Source of the DNA: Coraliomargarita sp. CAG:312 | GTDB taxonomy: Bacteria; Verrucomicrobiota; Verrucomicrobiia; Opitutales; Intestinicryptomonadaceae | DNA length: 21,644 nucleotides | Direction: 5' to 3' | Assembly: GCA_000438015.1 (NCBI GenBank) | Contig: FR901570.1 | Span: forward strand, 24,067 to 45,710 | Part shown: positions 1-8,619 of the stretch, one piece after another | How the letters are laid out: every line of letters starts with the position of its first letter | Numbering within the stretch: the stretch's first letter is position 1 | The notes under the pieces: generated by a model | What the model saw: the letters and a program-made list of their open reading frames with translations, nothing else | Databases searched by the model: none | Told to the model about the DNA's origin: nothing | Program-made: the position numbers and the translations under genes

Positions 1-967
1 CAGCGGCTGCTGGAGCGGCCACTCCGAACATAAACATCATAACCCATATTGCAAGTTCGACAAAATAGACATTAGCTCCCGCCGATATTAAAATAGCTTC
101 GATTATCGCGGCTGCAAACGCCCCTACGCCGCTAAAAACAACAGCTGTCCGTCTCCTTCTAAATTTTGCCGACAACATTGCTCCAGCGCCTATCCCCGCT
201 GCGTTTAAGGCAAAAATAGCGCTGAACGACATTGCGTTTAAACCATAAATATTTTGGAAAATATACGGAGATGCGGAAATATAGACAAACAAAATTATAG
301 CCATCGCGCCTTGCTGAAGGATGTAGTATAAAGCAACTTTGTCTAAAAACACATTTTTATACAGTTTAAATATCTCAAAAACCGAAAGCCTTGAACGGCG
401 CGAAGTCTCCAGAGACTCGTCTATTCTATACGACAGCCACAATAATACCAGTCCCAATACGAATAAAATCGCAAAAACAAATCTCCAACTTGCAAACACC
501 AAAGTAATTCCGCCGGCTATTGGTGCGGCAACGGGAGCTATGCTATGGACGGCGGCAACCAAAGCCAAGAATCTGGCAAGCTCCATGCCTGAATAATTAT
601 CCGATGGAATCGAGCGCGACAATACAATCCCTCCTGCTCCAGCTACACCCTGGAAAAAACGCATTGCTATAAAGAAATATATGTTTGAGGCAAACACGCA
701 TGCGAGCGAGGATATTACGAACATCCACATGGAAACAAGCAGCGGGAAGCGCCTGCCGAACTTATCGCTGAGCGGGCCTATAACAATCTGCCCTGCCGCC
801 AGGCCTATCATGCAAACGCTCATGCTCATTTGAACCCAAAATGGCGTAGTTGAAAACGCCTCGGGCAAAGCCGGCAAAGCTGGCAAATACATGTCGGTCA
901 CAAAAGGGCCGAATGCAGAAAGTCCGCCCAACGTAACGAGAAACAAAACTCTATTTAACCTATCCAT
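1..967 (-). CDS. Bcr/CflA-family multidrug efflux MFS transporter (3' part outside the window)
   Basis: This is an inner-membrane proton-driven exporter of the Bcr/CflA branch of the major facilitator superfamily. Reading the minus strand from the ATG at 967 gives 322 residues that run off the window edge. The N-terminus begins MDRLNRVLFLVTLGG and carries the branch-typical TDMYLPALP after the first membrane segment (about residues 24-32). MFS motif A follows in the loop after segment 2, as GPLSDKFGRR at about 64-73. About nine hydrophobic segments are visible, so roughly the last quarter of a usual 390-410 residue protein is missing only because of the cut. No Shine-Dalgarno sequence is seen before the ATG. 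It is divergent from the sulfatase at 1396 and need not be related to it. The family is confident, the substrate unknown. Confidence 0.88.
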   Translation of the reverse strand, partial: MDRLNRVLFLVTLGGLSAFGPFVTDMYLPALPALPEAFSTTPFWVQMSMSVCMIGLAAGQIVIGPLSDKFGRRFPLLVSMWMFVISSLACVFASNIYFFIAMRFFQGVAGAGGIVLSRSIPSDNYSGMELARFLALVAAVHSIAPVAAPIAGGITLVFASWRFVFAILFVLGLVLLWLSYRIDESLETSRRSRLSVFEIFKLYKNVFLDKVALYYILQQGAMAIILFVYISASPYIFQNIYGLNAMSFSAIFALNAAGIGAGAMLSAKFRRRRTAVVFSGVGAFAAAIIEAILISAGANVYFVELAIWVMMFMFGVAAPAAA

Positions 968-1395
968 TGAAATTGCCGCATTGTCCACAGAAAGCAGAAA
1001 ATGGCAAGGGATTTTAAAACTCCATCGTCCAGTCTCCCCGACCGGAAAGAATAATTTGCTCTTCAACGGGCAAATGACGCAAAATCTTCCGGCGCGCACA
1101 AAGTTTTCAAGCGAATTCAGAAAACGAAAGCTGCTTTATGGTTACCAAAATTTGTGGCATTAAACCAAATATCCCCGAGAGCAAAGAAAACAAGGAGATC
1201 TTTTCCAAATGGGAAAAAACTGCGCCCCAAGGAGAGAGAAATACAAACCTCAGCCTCTTTTCCAATAGTAGTGCGCCATTCAGAGCAATGCTGACAACTC
1301 TTTACTTTCTATAAATCCGGAGATGACTTAAACGCGGAAAATCTTTAAGTCCGCCAAAACACAGAAACCGCTTTAACTTTGAAAAAATAAAATAT
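968..1395. other. Intergenic region between divergent transporter and sulfatase genes
   Basis: About 430 bases without a supported gene. It must contain the promoters of the divergent transporter (-) and sulfatase (+), but no clear -35/-10 pair stands out. A minus-strand frame is open from about 1310 down to a TGA near 1110 and continues in the same frame to a TAA near 1015. It lacks a good start and matches nothing I recognise. Confidence 0.5.
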
Positions 1396-2886
1396 TTGTT
1401 TAGCTATTTAATTGAGTTTTCGCTGGCGTATATAAAAACTGCAACACTGATATTTAAACTATGCTTTCTTTCAAAAAAAATTTCTTTTGCTGCGGCAGTA
1501 TTTTTCCTCGCCGTTTGCGCCTACCCAAACGACGAACGCCCAAATATCGTTTTCATACTTGCAGACGATATGGGAATTGGAGACTTAAGCTGCTACGGCC
1601 AAAAAAAATTTAAAACTCCAAACATAGACTCCCTAGCCAGCCAAGGAATAAAGTTCAACCGCCATTACGCAGGATCCACCGTATGCGCGCCATCCAGAAG
1701 TTGCCTGCTTACGGGGCTTCACACAGGACACGCTCCGATAAGGGGCAATATCCAATCCAAGCTGGACACGGAAGGCCAGCAAGAAATGCCAGCCGACACT
1801 ATAACTCTTGCGAACATGCTGCGTTCATGCGGCTATAAAACCGGCGCTTTCGGGAAATGGGGACTGGGGGCGCAAAATTCCCATTCATCTCCCATGGCAA
1901 TGGGGTTTGACTTGTTTTTTGGATACAATTGCCAATATTTAGCGCATAATTATTATCCGGACCACTTGTGGCAAAACTCTAAAAAAATAGTTCTCAAAGG
2001 CAACTTAGACGGGAACAGAACGCAATATTCAGCAGACATCATACACTCCCAATTGATAAATTTTATAAAGACATGCTCCTCACAACCCAAACCAGGCAAA
2101 AAGCCGTTTTTTATATATTACGCAATGACTCTTCCGCACGCGGAAATGGCAGTACCCCAAGATGCACTTGAGGAGTTTGGAAACAAATTTGAGCCGGAAA
2201 CAGAATTCAAAGGAATTCCCAAAGCTCTTTACGGCGCCCAGAAAAAGCCTCATGCCGCATTCGCAGCTATGATGAAGCGCATAGACGGATACGTAGGAGA
2301 CATAGTAAAAGCGCTGGACGAATGCGGTGAACTTGACAATACTCTTATATTTGTGACATCGGACAACGGAGCGCACTGCGAGGGTGGACACGACCCAAAA
2401 TATTGGAATTCAAACGCAGGTTTGCGCGGATTAAAGCGCGATCTATACGAAGGCGGAATAAGAGTGCCAATGATAGTATACTGGAAAGACCGGCTTAAGA
2501 ATTCAGAAACAGACCATATATCGGCGTTCTGGGATATAATGCCGACAATAAAGGAAATTTCAGGCTCAAAGTTTGAACCGACAACAGACGGCATTTCTTT
2601 TGCGCCGCTTTTAGCCGGAAAACCTCAGCCCAAACACGACTTTCTATATTGGGAGTTCCACGAGCAGGGCGGCAAACAGGCGGTTCTGCGCGGGGCTTGG
2701 AAGCTGCTTAAAATAAACGTAAACAACCCGAAGAAGACAAAGTTTGAGCTGTACGATCTCTCTAAAGACGAGACTGAAAGCATAGATGTATCTGGAAAAC
2801 ATCCGAAAAAACTTGCCGAATTAAAAAACATTCTTGAGAAATCGAGAAACAAATCCCCCATAAAGCAGTTTAATTTTAAAGACTAA
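1396..2886 (+). CDS. Secreted S1-family sulfatase (arylsulfatase A-like), probable frameshift in the signal peptide
   Basis: Hydrolyses sulfate esters, probably on a glycan, in the periplasm or outside the cell. The core begins ERPNIVFILADDMG, with metal ligands at D57-D58 counted from the TTG at 1396. The formylglycine site is C97 in VCAPSRSCLLTG (C-x-P-S-R). FGKWGLG, LPHAEM and TSDNGAH follow, which are usual S1 positions for metal and sulfate binding. The open frame has no ATG near its start, only a TTG. An ATG at 1461 in another frame begins MLSFKK and would run into the frame used here if the A8 run at 1473-1480 had seven bases, giving a textbook signal peptide ending FFLAVCAYP. A TATATAAA sequence at 1429-1436 would also suit that start. 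The stop is 71 bases before the cytochrome ATG at 2958, suggesting co-transcription. Sulfatase identity is certain, the true start is not. Confidence 0.93.
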   Translation: MFSYLIEFSLAYIKTATLIFKLCFLSKKISFAAAVFFLAVCAYPNDERPNIVFILADDMGIGDLSCYGQKKFKTPNIDSLASQGIKFNRHYAGSTVCAPSRSCLLTGLHTGHAPIRGNIQSKLDTEGQQEMPADTITLANMLRSCGYKTGAFGKWGLGAQNSHSSPMAMGFDLFFGYNCQYLAHNYYPDHLWQNSKKIVLKGNLDGNRTQYSADIIHSQLINFIKTCSSQPKPGKKPFFIYYAMTLPHAEMAVPQDALEEFGNKFEPETEFKGIPKALYGAQKKPHAAFAAMMKRIDGYVGDIVKALDECGELDNTLIFVTSDNGAHCEGGHDPKYWNSNAGLRGLKRDLYEGGIRVPMIVYWKDRLKNSETDHISAFWDIMPTIKEISGSKFEPTTDGISFAPLLAGKPQPKHDFLYWEFHEQGGKQAVLRGAWKLLKINVNNPKKTKFELYDLSKDETESIDVSGKHPKKLAELKNILEKSRNKSPIKQFNFKD

Positions 2887-2957
2887 GCCTGCAGAAGCGC
2901 AACATAAGCCTCAATTCGCGCTTGCCACTGCAGGCCAGATTTATATTTCCTAAATTT

Positions 2958-5048
2958 ATGCGCATTTTATTTTATGCTTTATTGTTTTTATTGCTTGCCC
3001 AGCGGGTTTTTTCAGGCGAAAACGCCGACTGCGCGAAATGCCACGCAAATGAAACAATGCAATGTTCCGCCCCCCCCAAAGCCCTACACCATAAATTTGC
3101 CAACCGCGAAGTATCTGACAATTTAGACTCGAAAGTGTTTTCGGATAGAACCTTCATAAACGGAAAGACAAAATACATTTTTTTTAAAGACAGAGGCGCA
3201 TTTAAAATCTCTGTGTCGGAAGACGGTAAAAACGCCGAAGAGTTCAATGTAAAGTTCGCAATCGGATTGGAGCCATTGGTGCAATATGTGGTCGAAGGAG
3301 AACGCGGGGCTATGCAAGTTGTGCCTATAGCGTACGACCCATTGAAAGACGAGCTCTTTGACGTTTTCGGGGGCGAAACCCGCAACCGCGGAGACTGGGG
3401 ACATTGGCTGTCAAAGGGGATGAATTGGAATTCAAATTGCGCATATTGCCATATGACAGGATTCAAAAAGAACTATGACGCTGAATCCGATTCTTACTCG
3501 AGCAAGTTTGCCGACCACGGCGTAAGCTGCCTCCAATGCCATACTGCCCTACCCAAAGATTGCGGACAAAGCGGCATACCTATTCTAGAAAAGCACCCTT
3601 CCCCTTCAGAAAGAATGGGTGCCTGCGCGTCATGCCACAGCCGGCGTGAACATTTAAACGCCGAACGCTTCAAAGTCGGAGACGACTATTTCGACTCTTT
3701 TCGGCCTGAACTTCCAGTAGTTGACGGAATTTACTATGCGGACGGAAAAGTTCGCGACGAGGATTTCGTTTTTTCGTCGTTTATGATGTGCAGGCAATAC
3801 ACAGCCGGAATAGTATGCACTGACTGCCACGACCGACACACTATGCGGACTTCACGCCCGATTGATAAGAACCAGTTGTGCCTAACATGCCACGCGCCAG
3901 AGGCAAGAAACATCAAGGGAGCTCCAACAATAGATCCGCACAAACACTCGTTCCACGGCGACAACGAAGGGAATCTATGCGTAAACTGCCATATGCCCAA
4001 AACTGTATATATGGGAAGAGACGCCAGATACGACCATGGGCTTACATCTCCAGACCCGGTTTTGACAAAAGTTGCCGGAATTCCAAACGCATGCTCCCAA
4101 TGCCACGATAAAATCGACTCCGATAAACCGGAACGCGATTTGGATTGGCTTATAGAATCGTTTGAAAAAAACTACGGAACCGAACGCTTTCTGCGCAAGC
4201 GCGCCCGTTCCATAGCCGTTTCAAAAGCCCATAAAGGAGATGTTTCGGAGGAATTAAAAAATGAACTTATGCGCCTGCTGGATTTGGAAGAAAATCCCGC
4301 GTGGCAGGCTACAATTGTAGCGTTGCTGTCAACTTGGATCGGCGACGACGAAGTTTTCGACCGCATAAAAAAAATGCTGACATCCCAGCACCCATTAGTC
4401 CGTTCGTCTTCCATACGCGCAATTTCAGCGCGTCCAGACAGCTCGGACATTCTAAAAGAACATCTCAAAGACGCGTCCGCAATCGTGCGCATAGACTCGG
4501 CTTTCGCCTTGGGAGGAGAGCTAGCCGAAAACTCAAGCCAATACGCGGAACTTCAAGAATATTTAAAATTCAACTCCGACAGACCCTTGGGACTATTAAA
4601 GCGCGCCGACTTCGCGCTGCGCTCCGGAAAATTCGCGGAAGCAAAATCCCATGCGGAATCGGCTCTTAAGCTTGAAAGCGGAAATCCGGACTTGGAAAGA
4701 GAAGTCGCAATAATGGTTTTCAAAGCCGGATACTATAATGATTCGCTTAAAATATTGAAGTCCGCGCGCGAGAAATATCCGCTATCTTCCCAGATAGCAT
4801 TTGCACTGGCTTTGTTTTACAGCGAACTAGGAGATTTGCCCGCTGCTGCAAACGAACTGGAATCGGCCGTGAAGCTGGACGAAAATTTCGCTCGCGCTTG
4901 GTATAACCTTTCTATTGCCCGATTCAAGATGGGTAAAATCGACGAAGCCATTGAGGCAATCGACAAGGCGATTGAAACAGATCCCGCCAACGCCCAACAA
5001 TATACTAACTTAAAAAACTACTTAATAAATAACGGGAAAAAGCGATAA
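2958..5048 (+). CDS. Secreted octaheme c-type cytochrome with HEAT-like and TPR repeats
   Basis: A periplasmic multiheme electron-transfer or redox protein. The ATG at 2958 is preferred over the TTG at 2922 because it starts directly with a signal peptide (MRILFYALLFLLLAQRVFSG), giving 696 residues. Eight CxxCH heme-binding motifs lie in the first ~400 residues: CAKCH, CAYCH, CLQCH, CASCH, CTDCH, CLTCH, CVNCH and CSQCH. The segment HWLSKGMNWNSNCAYCH resembles the cytochrome c554/TPR multiheme proteins common in Planctomycetes and Verrucomicrobia (recalled, not searched). After the hemes come HEAT-like helices (about 400-510), then at least two TPR units near the C-terminus (FARAWYNLSIARFKMGKIDEAI). 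It probably shares a transcript with the sulfatase upstream. A C8 run (3070-3077) and a T8 run (3178-3185) are both in frame. Redox partner and substrate are unknown. The two sulfatase-type functions need not be linked. Confidence 0.88.
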   Translation: MRILFYALLFLLLAQRVFSGENADCAKCHANETMQCSAPPKALHHKFANREVSDNLDSKVFSDRTFINGKTKYIFFKDRGAFKISVSEDGKNAEEFNVKFAIGLEPLVQYVVEGERGAMQVVPIAYDPLKDELFDVFGGETRNRGDWGHWLSKGMNWNSNCAYCHMTGFKKNYDAESDSYSSKFADHGVSCLQCHTALPKDCGQSGIPILEKHPSPSERMGACASCHSRREHLNAERFKVGDDYFDSFRPELPVVDGIYYADGKVRDEDFVFSSFMMCRQYTAGIVCTDCHDRHTMRTSRPIDKNQLCLTCHAPEARNIKGAPTIDPHKHSFHGDNEGNLCVNCHMPKTVYMGRDARYDHGLTSPDPVLTKVAGIPNACSQCHDKIDSDKPERDLDWLIESFEKNYGTERFLRKRARSIAVSKAHKGDVSEELKNELMRLLDLEENPAWQATIVALLSTWIGDDEVFDRIKKMLTSQHPLVRSSSIRAISARPDSSDILKEHLKDASAIVRIDSAFALGGELAENSSQYAELQEYLKFNSDRPLGLLKRADFALRSGKFAEAKSHAESALKLESGNPDLEREVAIMVFKAGYYNDSLKILKSAREKYPLSSQIAFALALFYSELGDLPAAANELESAVKLDENFARAWYNLSIARFKMGKIDEAIEAIDKAIETDPANAQQYTNLKNYLINNGKKR

Positions 5049-5200
5049 TTCCGCAAAAGCAAAAAAATAGCTTAAACTTGTGGATAGCCAAATTTCTGTA
5101 CTATTTCAATGCTCACTACACCCGGCATTGCAAAACCCGTCTATGCTCAACAAATTTATTCTGCAGGCAAAAAGGCAAATGCCAATTTTAAGTTCAAAAA

Positions 5201-6931
5201 CTAACCAGCTCCGACCCTTATTTTAGGCGGAGGCGTAAAAACCGATGCGCCCTTAGCCTTTGTTTTTCTCTTAAATACATTTCCTCTGTGCCCTACGACA
5301 AATAACTCCGACATTCCCTCACCGCCGAACGCCAAACTTAACGGCAGTTCACCCATTGGCAACTCTAATATTGCAGCAGACCTCCCGTTGTAGTCGCAGA
5401 TTTGAATGCCCGCGGATGTCGCCAAATACACGCGGCCGCTGTCGTCGCATACCGCCGAACTCGCAGAAGTTCCGTCGCATTGGTCTGGAACATGAAGAAA
5501 GAAAAATTCCTGTTTGCAGTCTATCTTTCCGCCATCCAATACTTTGTAGCTGTACCCCCTTCTTGTTGCGGAATCAAAAACGTACAGCCAATTCTCGTTT
5601 GCGGCTATTCCTACAGCACCTTTTGTCACAACATTTTTGTCAAGCTCAGAGATATTGCCGTCCGCGTCAATGCTAACAAGAGACGCATCCGCCCCGCTGT
5701 ACGATAAAAGCGCATAAAAATGCGAGCCGCGCGTCGCAACCGCCCTTGCATGCGCAACGCGTTTGCAAATCTCCGCGAAATTGTTTCCACTCCTAATTTT
5801 TAAAATTCCATTTTGAAGCGACAAGTCTGCTTTGAGCCCTTTAGCAATTGTTCCGGCATGGAAATCTCCGTTTCCCCAAAGCGCCTTTACGGACTTTTCA
5901 CCCGCCAGCGCAACGGACGCGTTTTCCCCCATTACAAGGCAGTCTTCAATATCGGCGTCCGCTATCTTTATGAATGGTTCACCCGGGATCAGCACATCTT
6001 GCAATATATGGTTGCGGCTCTTTTGCGACGCCTCAACAGGCTTAGGCCAATCCTTCCAAAGATAGCGCATGACATCCGGCATAATCATGTCTGAGTGAAA
6101 TCCGCGGTGGCTTGCCTCTCCAAAGGAAAATTTAAAATCATATCCGGCAAACTCCAACGCCCTCGCCATAGACTGGTTTGCGCTCCACCAGTCCCCGAAG
6201 CAAGTCCACATATCCCGCGACCCGCTTTGCATAAATATTCTCAGAGGTTTCGGTTCGTATTTATGAACGAGTGTCGCATTTGCAAAAGATCCGCGAAGTC
6301 CCGTGAAAGACCCGGACCCTGTAAAGACTCTCGAAAACTCCCATGGGCAAGCCCAAGCTGCATTAAAAGCCGCTGCTGCGCCAGAACTAAAACCCGCAAT
6401 CATTCTGTCATTGCCGCTTTTCGAAAGAATTATCCTGCGGCCGTCTTTTGTTTTTAATGTCTCGGCAAACGGCAACAACTCTGACACAACAAACTTGGCA
6501 AAACGCGGAGACGGAGTATCGTACTCCAACGTCCTATTTGCTCGGGGCGAATCTTTGTCTTTGCCGCCAGCAACTATTCCGGGAGAAGACGCAACTGCTA
6601 TCATCATCGGGATCTCGCCCTTCGCAAGAAGATTTGAAATGACATTGCCTATGTGGAATTGCGGACCGTCTTGCAAAACAACCACGCATGCTTTTTCATT
6701 TCCGCCGTATTCGGCGGGAACATACACCCAAACTTTTCTCTCCGTTCCGGGAAAAACCTTGGAGGCGGAGAATTTAGATTCAATCCACTCGCCATATTTT
6801 ACTCCGGATTTTTGTTTAGAGTCTTCCGTAAGAGGAAACATCGATTTTTCGTCAATTTTAACCTCCGCCGTACAGGATAAGGCAAAAGTAAAAAGAAAAA
6901 ATGCCGCCGCAAGAAACTTTTCCAAGCACAT
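5201..6931 (-). CDS. Secreted alpha/beta-hydrolase esterase fused to a beta-propeller-like domain
   Basis: Probable carbohydrate or acyl esterase of the esterase-D/Fes (CE1-like) type, 576 residues. A signal peptide occupies about residues 1-22 (FFLFTFALSCTA). The hydrolase domain covers about 40-305: VWVYVPAEYGG and VVVLQDG are typical early strands, the nucleophile elbow is GFSSG with S182, the acid is probably D240 in SGSRD, and the histidine is H275 or H279 in ASHRGFHS. From about 320 to the end the protein has repeated short strands with SMP-30/gluconolactonase-like phrases (KADLSLQNGILKI, GVYLATSAG-type, LPMGELPLSLAFGG), suggesting a propeller. It lies downstream of and co-directional with the sulfatase at 7019-8575, 87 bases away, so the two may remove acyl and sulfate groups from the same glycan. 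The function of the second domain is inferred. No terminator is obvious. Confidence 0.8.
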   Translation of the reverse strand: MCLEKFLAAAFFLFTFALSCTAEVKIDEKSMFPLTEDSKQKSGVKYGEWIESKFSASKVFPGTERKVWVYVPAEYGGNEKACVVVLQDGPQFHIGNVISNLLAKGEIPMMIAVASSPGIVAGGKDKDSPRANRTLEYDTPSPRFAKFVVSELLPFAETLKTKDGRRIILSKSGNDRMIAGFSSGAAAAFNAAWACPWEFSRVFTGSGSFTGLRGSFANATLVHKYEPKPLRIFMQSGSRDMWTCFGDWWSANQSMARALEFAGYDFKFSFGEASHRGFHSDMIMPDVMRYLWKDWPKPVEASQKSRNHILQDVLIPGEPFIKIADADIEDCLVMGENASVALAGEKSVKALWGNGDFHAGTIAKGLKADLSLQNGILKIRSGNNFAEICKRVAHARAVATRGSHFYALLSYSGADASLVSIDADGNISELDKNVVTKGAVGIAANENWLYVFDSATRRGYSYKVLDGGKIDCKQEFFFLHVPDQCDGTSASSAVCDDSGRVYLATSAGIQICDYNGRSAAILELPMGELPLSLAFGGEGMSELFVVGHRGNVFKRKTKAKGASVFTPPPKIRVGAG

Positions 6932-7018
6932 TGTTTTTTTATTGATATTTTTCCGTTAAAACACCCGCCTACCGCAACATCCCATAAATAAAAACGCGCG
7001 CAAACAATGCGAAAGTTT

Positions 7019-8575
7019 TTATTGCGACTTCCCGTATTTTTCTTTTAAAGCCGATTTTAAAAGTTCGGGCTCGTATTTATCGGACTTCGGAACTTTGTAA
7101 AACTCTCTCAGGCGTCTGAGTTCCTTAGATAAGGCTTCAACCCTCTCGGCTTTGGACGGGTCTCCGGCAAGATTGTTAAGTTCATTTGGATCAGTCGACA
7201 AATCGTAGTATTCCCTTTCTCCAATAGGATAAAAATCTATCAATTTTTCTTTCCCCATAATTACGCCGTCATGGCGCATAACCATATGAATGGCTGGCCA
7301 TTCGTAATAATGGTAATAAAGCGATTTTCTCCAATTTTCCGGAGTTTTGCCGGAGAGCAAAACTGGCTTAAAGCTCACCCCCTGCATTTCATCGGGTATA
7401 TCGCACCCTGCTATGTCTAGAATTGTCTCGGCGAAATCCAAATTTTGTACTAAAGCGTCGCTCTTTGAACCAGGTTTTATAACGCCTTCCCACTTTATTA
7501 CAAATGGAGTTCTAAAACTTTCCTCATACATAAACCGCTTGTCGAACCACCCGTGCTCTCCCATGTAAAATCCCTGGTCGGATGTGTATATAACTACAGT
7601 GTTGCCGTCCAATCCGCTTTCTTTTAAGTAATCCAAAATGCGACCGACATTCTCGTCAACGCCTGCAAGAGTTGCGCAGTAATTTTGCATATATCTTTGA
7701 TATTTGCGTTCCACAAGTTCGCGGCCGCTTGGATTGCCCTCGAAAAACGCCTTATCCTTGGCAGCAAACTTTTGGCGCCAAATTTCCTTTTCCTCCGGAG
7801 TCATTGATTTAGGTGGATTGTCAAGCACGAGGCGATAATTTTCCATATGATTGTCTATCCGCATTTCTTGGTTCTTTGCGGCTGATCCTCTTGTGGAATA
7901 GTCGTCGTAAAAAGTCTCAGGCAGCGGAAATTTCACATTGTCGTACATATTGGCGTGGCGCAATGCAGGGTGCCACTCGGAGTGCACGCCTTTAAAATGA
8001 ACCATTAGCATAAATGGTTTTTTGGAGTCTCGCTTTTCTTTTAGCCACCATAACGCCCTATCTGCAACGATGTCGGAATTGTACCCATGCCTGCGAAATT
8101 TTTTTCCGTCCATCCCGATAAAGATAGGATTATAGTACAACCCTTGTCCGTCCTGTATTTCCCAGAAATCAAATCCCGTTGGATGGCTCACCAGATGCCA
8201 CTTCCCGAAAATCGCTGTTTGGTATCCATTGGCCTGCAAAATTTTTGGAAATGTTGTCTGCGATCCGTCAAAAACCTGCCCTGCAGAATTTGCATAAAAA
8301 CCGTTGGCGTGGCTATGTTTGCCAGTAAGTATCGTGGCGCGCGAAGGTCCGCAAAGAGAATTTGTTACATAACATCTGTCAAAGCGCATGCCCTCGTTGG
8401 CGATGGAATCGAGGTTGGGAGTTTTGACTATATCTTTCAGGGGTCCTCCGTATGCCGCAAAAGTCTGATAACTATGGTCATCTGTCATTATATAAACTAT
8501 ATTTGGGCGTTCTTTAGAAAACGCTGCCTGAACGAAAAACGCCAACACCCCAAAAAACAATATTAACTTCGACAT
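7019..8575 (-). CDS. Secreted S1-family sulfatase, N-acetylglucosamine-6-sulfatase-like
   Basis: 518 residues starting MSKLILFFGVLAFFVQAAFS, a signal peptide. The core starts RPNIVYIMTDDHSYQ, with metal ligands D32-D33. The formylglycine site is C75 in LCGPSRATILTGKHSHANGF. That phrase, together with the C-terminal YYHYYEWPAIHMVMRHDG and YYDLSTDPNELNNLAGDP, resembles the branch containing GlcNAc-6-O-sulfatases (SulfAtlas S1_11 from memory), so the substrate may be a 6-sulfated GlcNAc in mucin or heparan-like glycans. FGKWHLVSHP and TSDQGFYMGEHGWFDKR are also typical. It is the first gene of a minus-strand unit with the esterase. Its start is only 44 bases from the divergent sulfatase at 8620. 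Sulfatase identity is certain; the substrate is inferred. Confidence 0.94.
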   Translation of the reverse strand: MSKLILFFGVLAFFVQAAFSKERPNIVYIMTDDHSYQTFAAYGGPLKDIVKTPNLDSIANEGMRFDRCYVTNSLCGPSRATILTGKHSHANGFYANSAGQVFDGSQTTFPKILQANGYQTAIFGKWHLVSHPTGFDFWEIQDGQGLYYNPIFIGMDGKKFRRHGYNSDIVADRALWWLKEKRDSKKPFMLMVHFKGVHSEWHPALRHANMYDNVKFPLPETFYDDYSTRGSAAKNQEMRIDNHMENYRLVLDNPPKSMTPEEKEIWRQKFAAKDKAFFEGNPSGRELVERKYQRYMQNYCATLAGVDENVGRILDYLKESGLDGNTVVIYTSDQGFYMGEHGWFDKRFMYEESFRTPFVIKWEGVIKPGSKSDALVQNLDFAETILDIAGCDIPDEMQGVSFKPVLLSGKTPENWRKSLYYHYYEWPAIHMVMRHDGVIMGKEKLIDFYPIGEREYYDLSTDPNELNNLAGDPSKAERVEALSKELRRLREFYKVPKSDKYEPELLKSALKEKYGKSQ

Positions 8576-8619
8576 AGTTTTATGTTTCCCGTTTTAAGGC
8601 GTCCTGTCAATATAAAGGA

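Noticed and set aside
891..1163. Plus-strand 90-codon frame
   Set aside because: It overlaps the start of the efflux transporter on the other strand and has no family features.
1015..1310. Minus-strand open stretch (reads like SLFSLLSGIFGLMPQILV... with one TGA) that might be a pseudogene or use TGA as a sense codon
   Set aside because: No start codon with context, no recognised family, and TGA is used normally as a stop elsewhere (the Cas9 fragment and the 43-codon frame end with it). Probably chance in AT-rich DNA.
3178..3185. T8 run in the cytochrome gene as another frameshift site
   Set aside because: The frame continues unbroken on both sides with sensible protein sequence, as it does across the C8 run at 3070-3077.
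5160..5200. Terminator hairpin GGCATTTGCC followed by T on the minus strand after the esterase
   Set aside because: A 4-bp stem with a 2-base loop is too weak, and it lies beyond the convergent stop without further support.
6303..6959. 218-codon plus-strand frame opposite the esterase
   Set aside because: It is a shadow of the esterase coding strand: the esterase has a signal peptide and catalytic motifs, while this frame has none.
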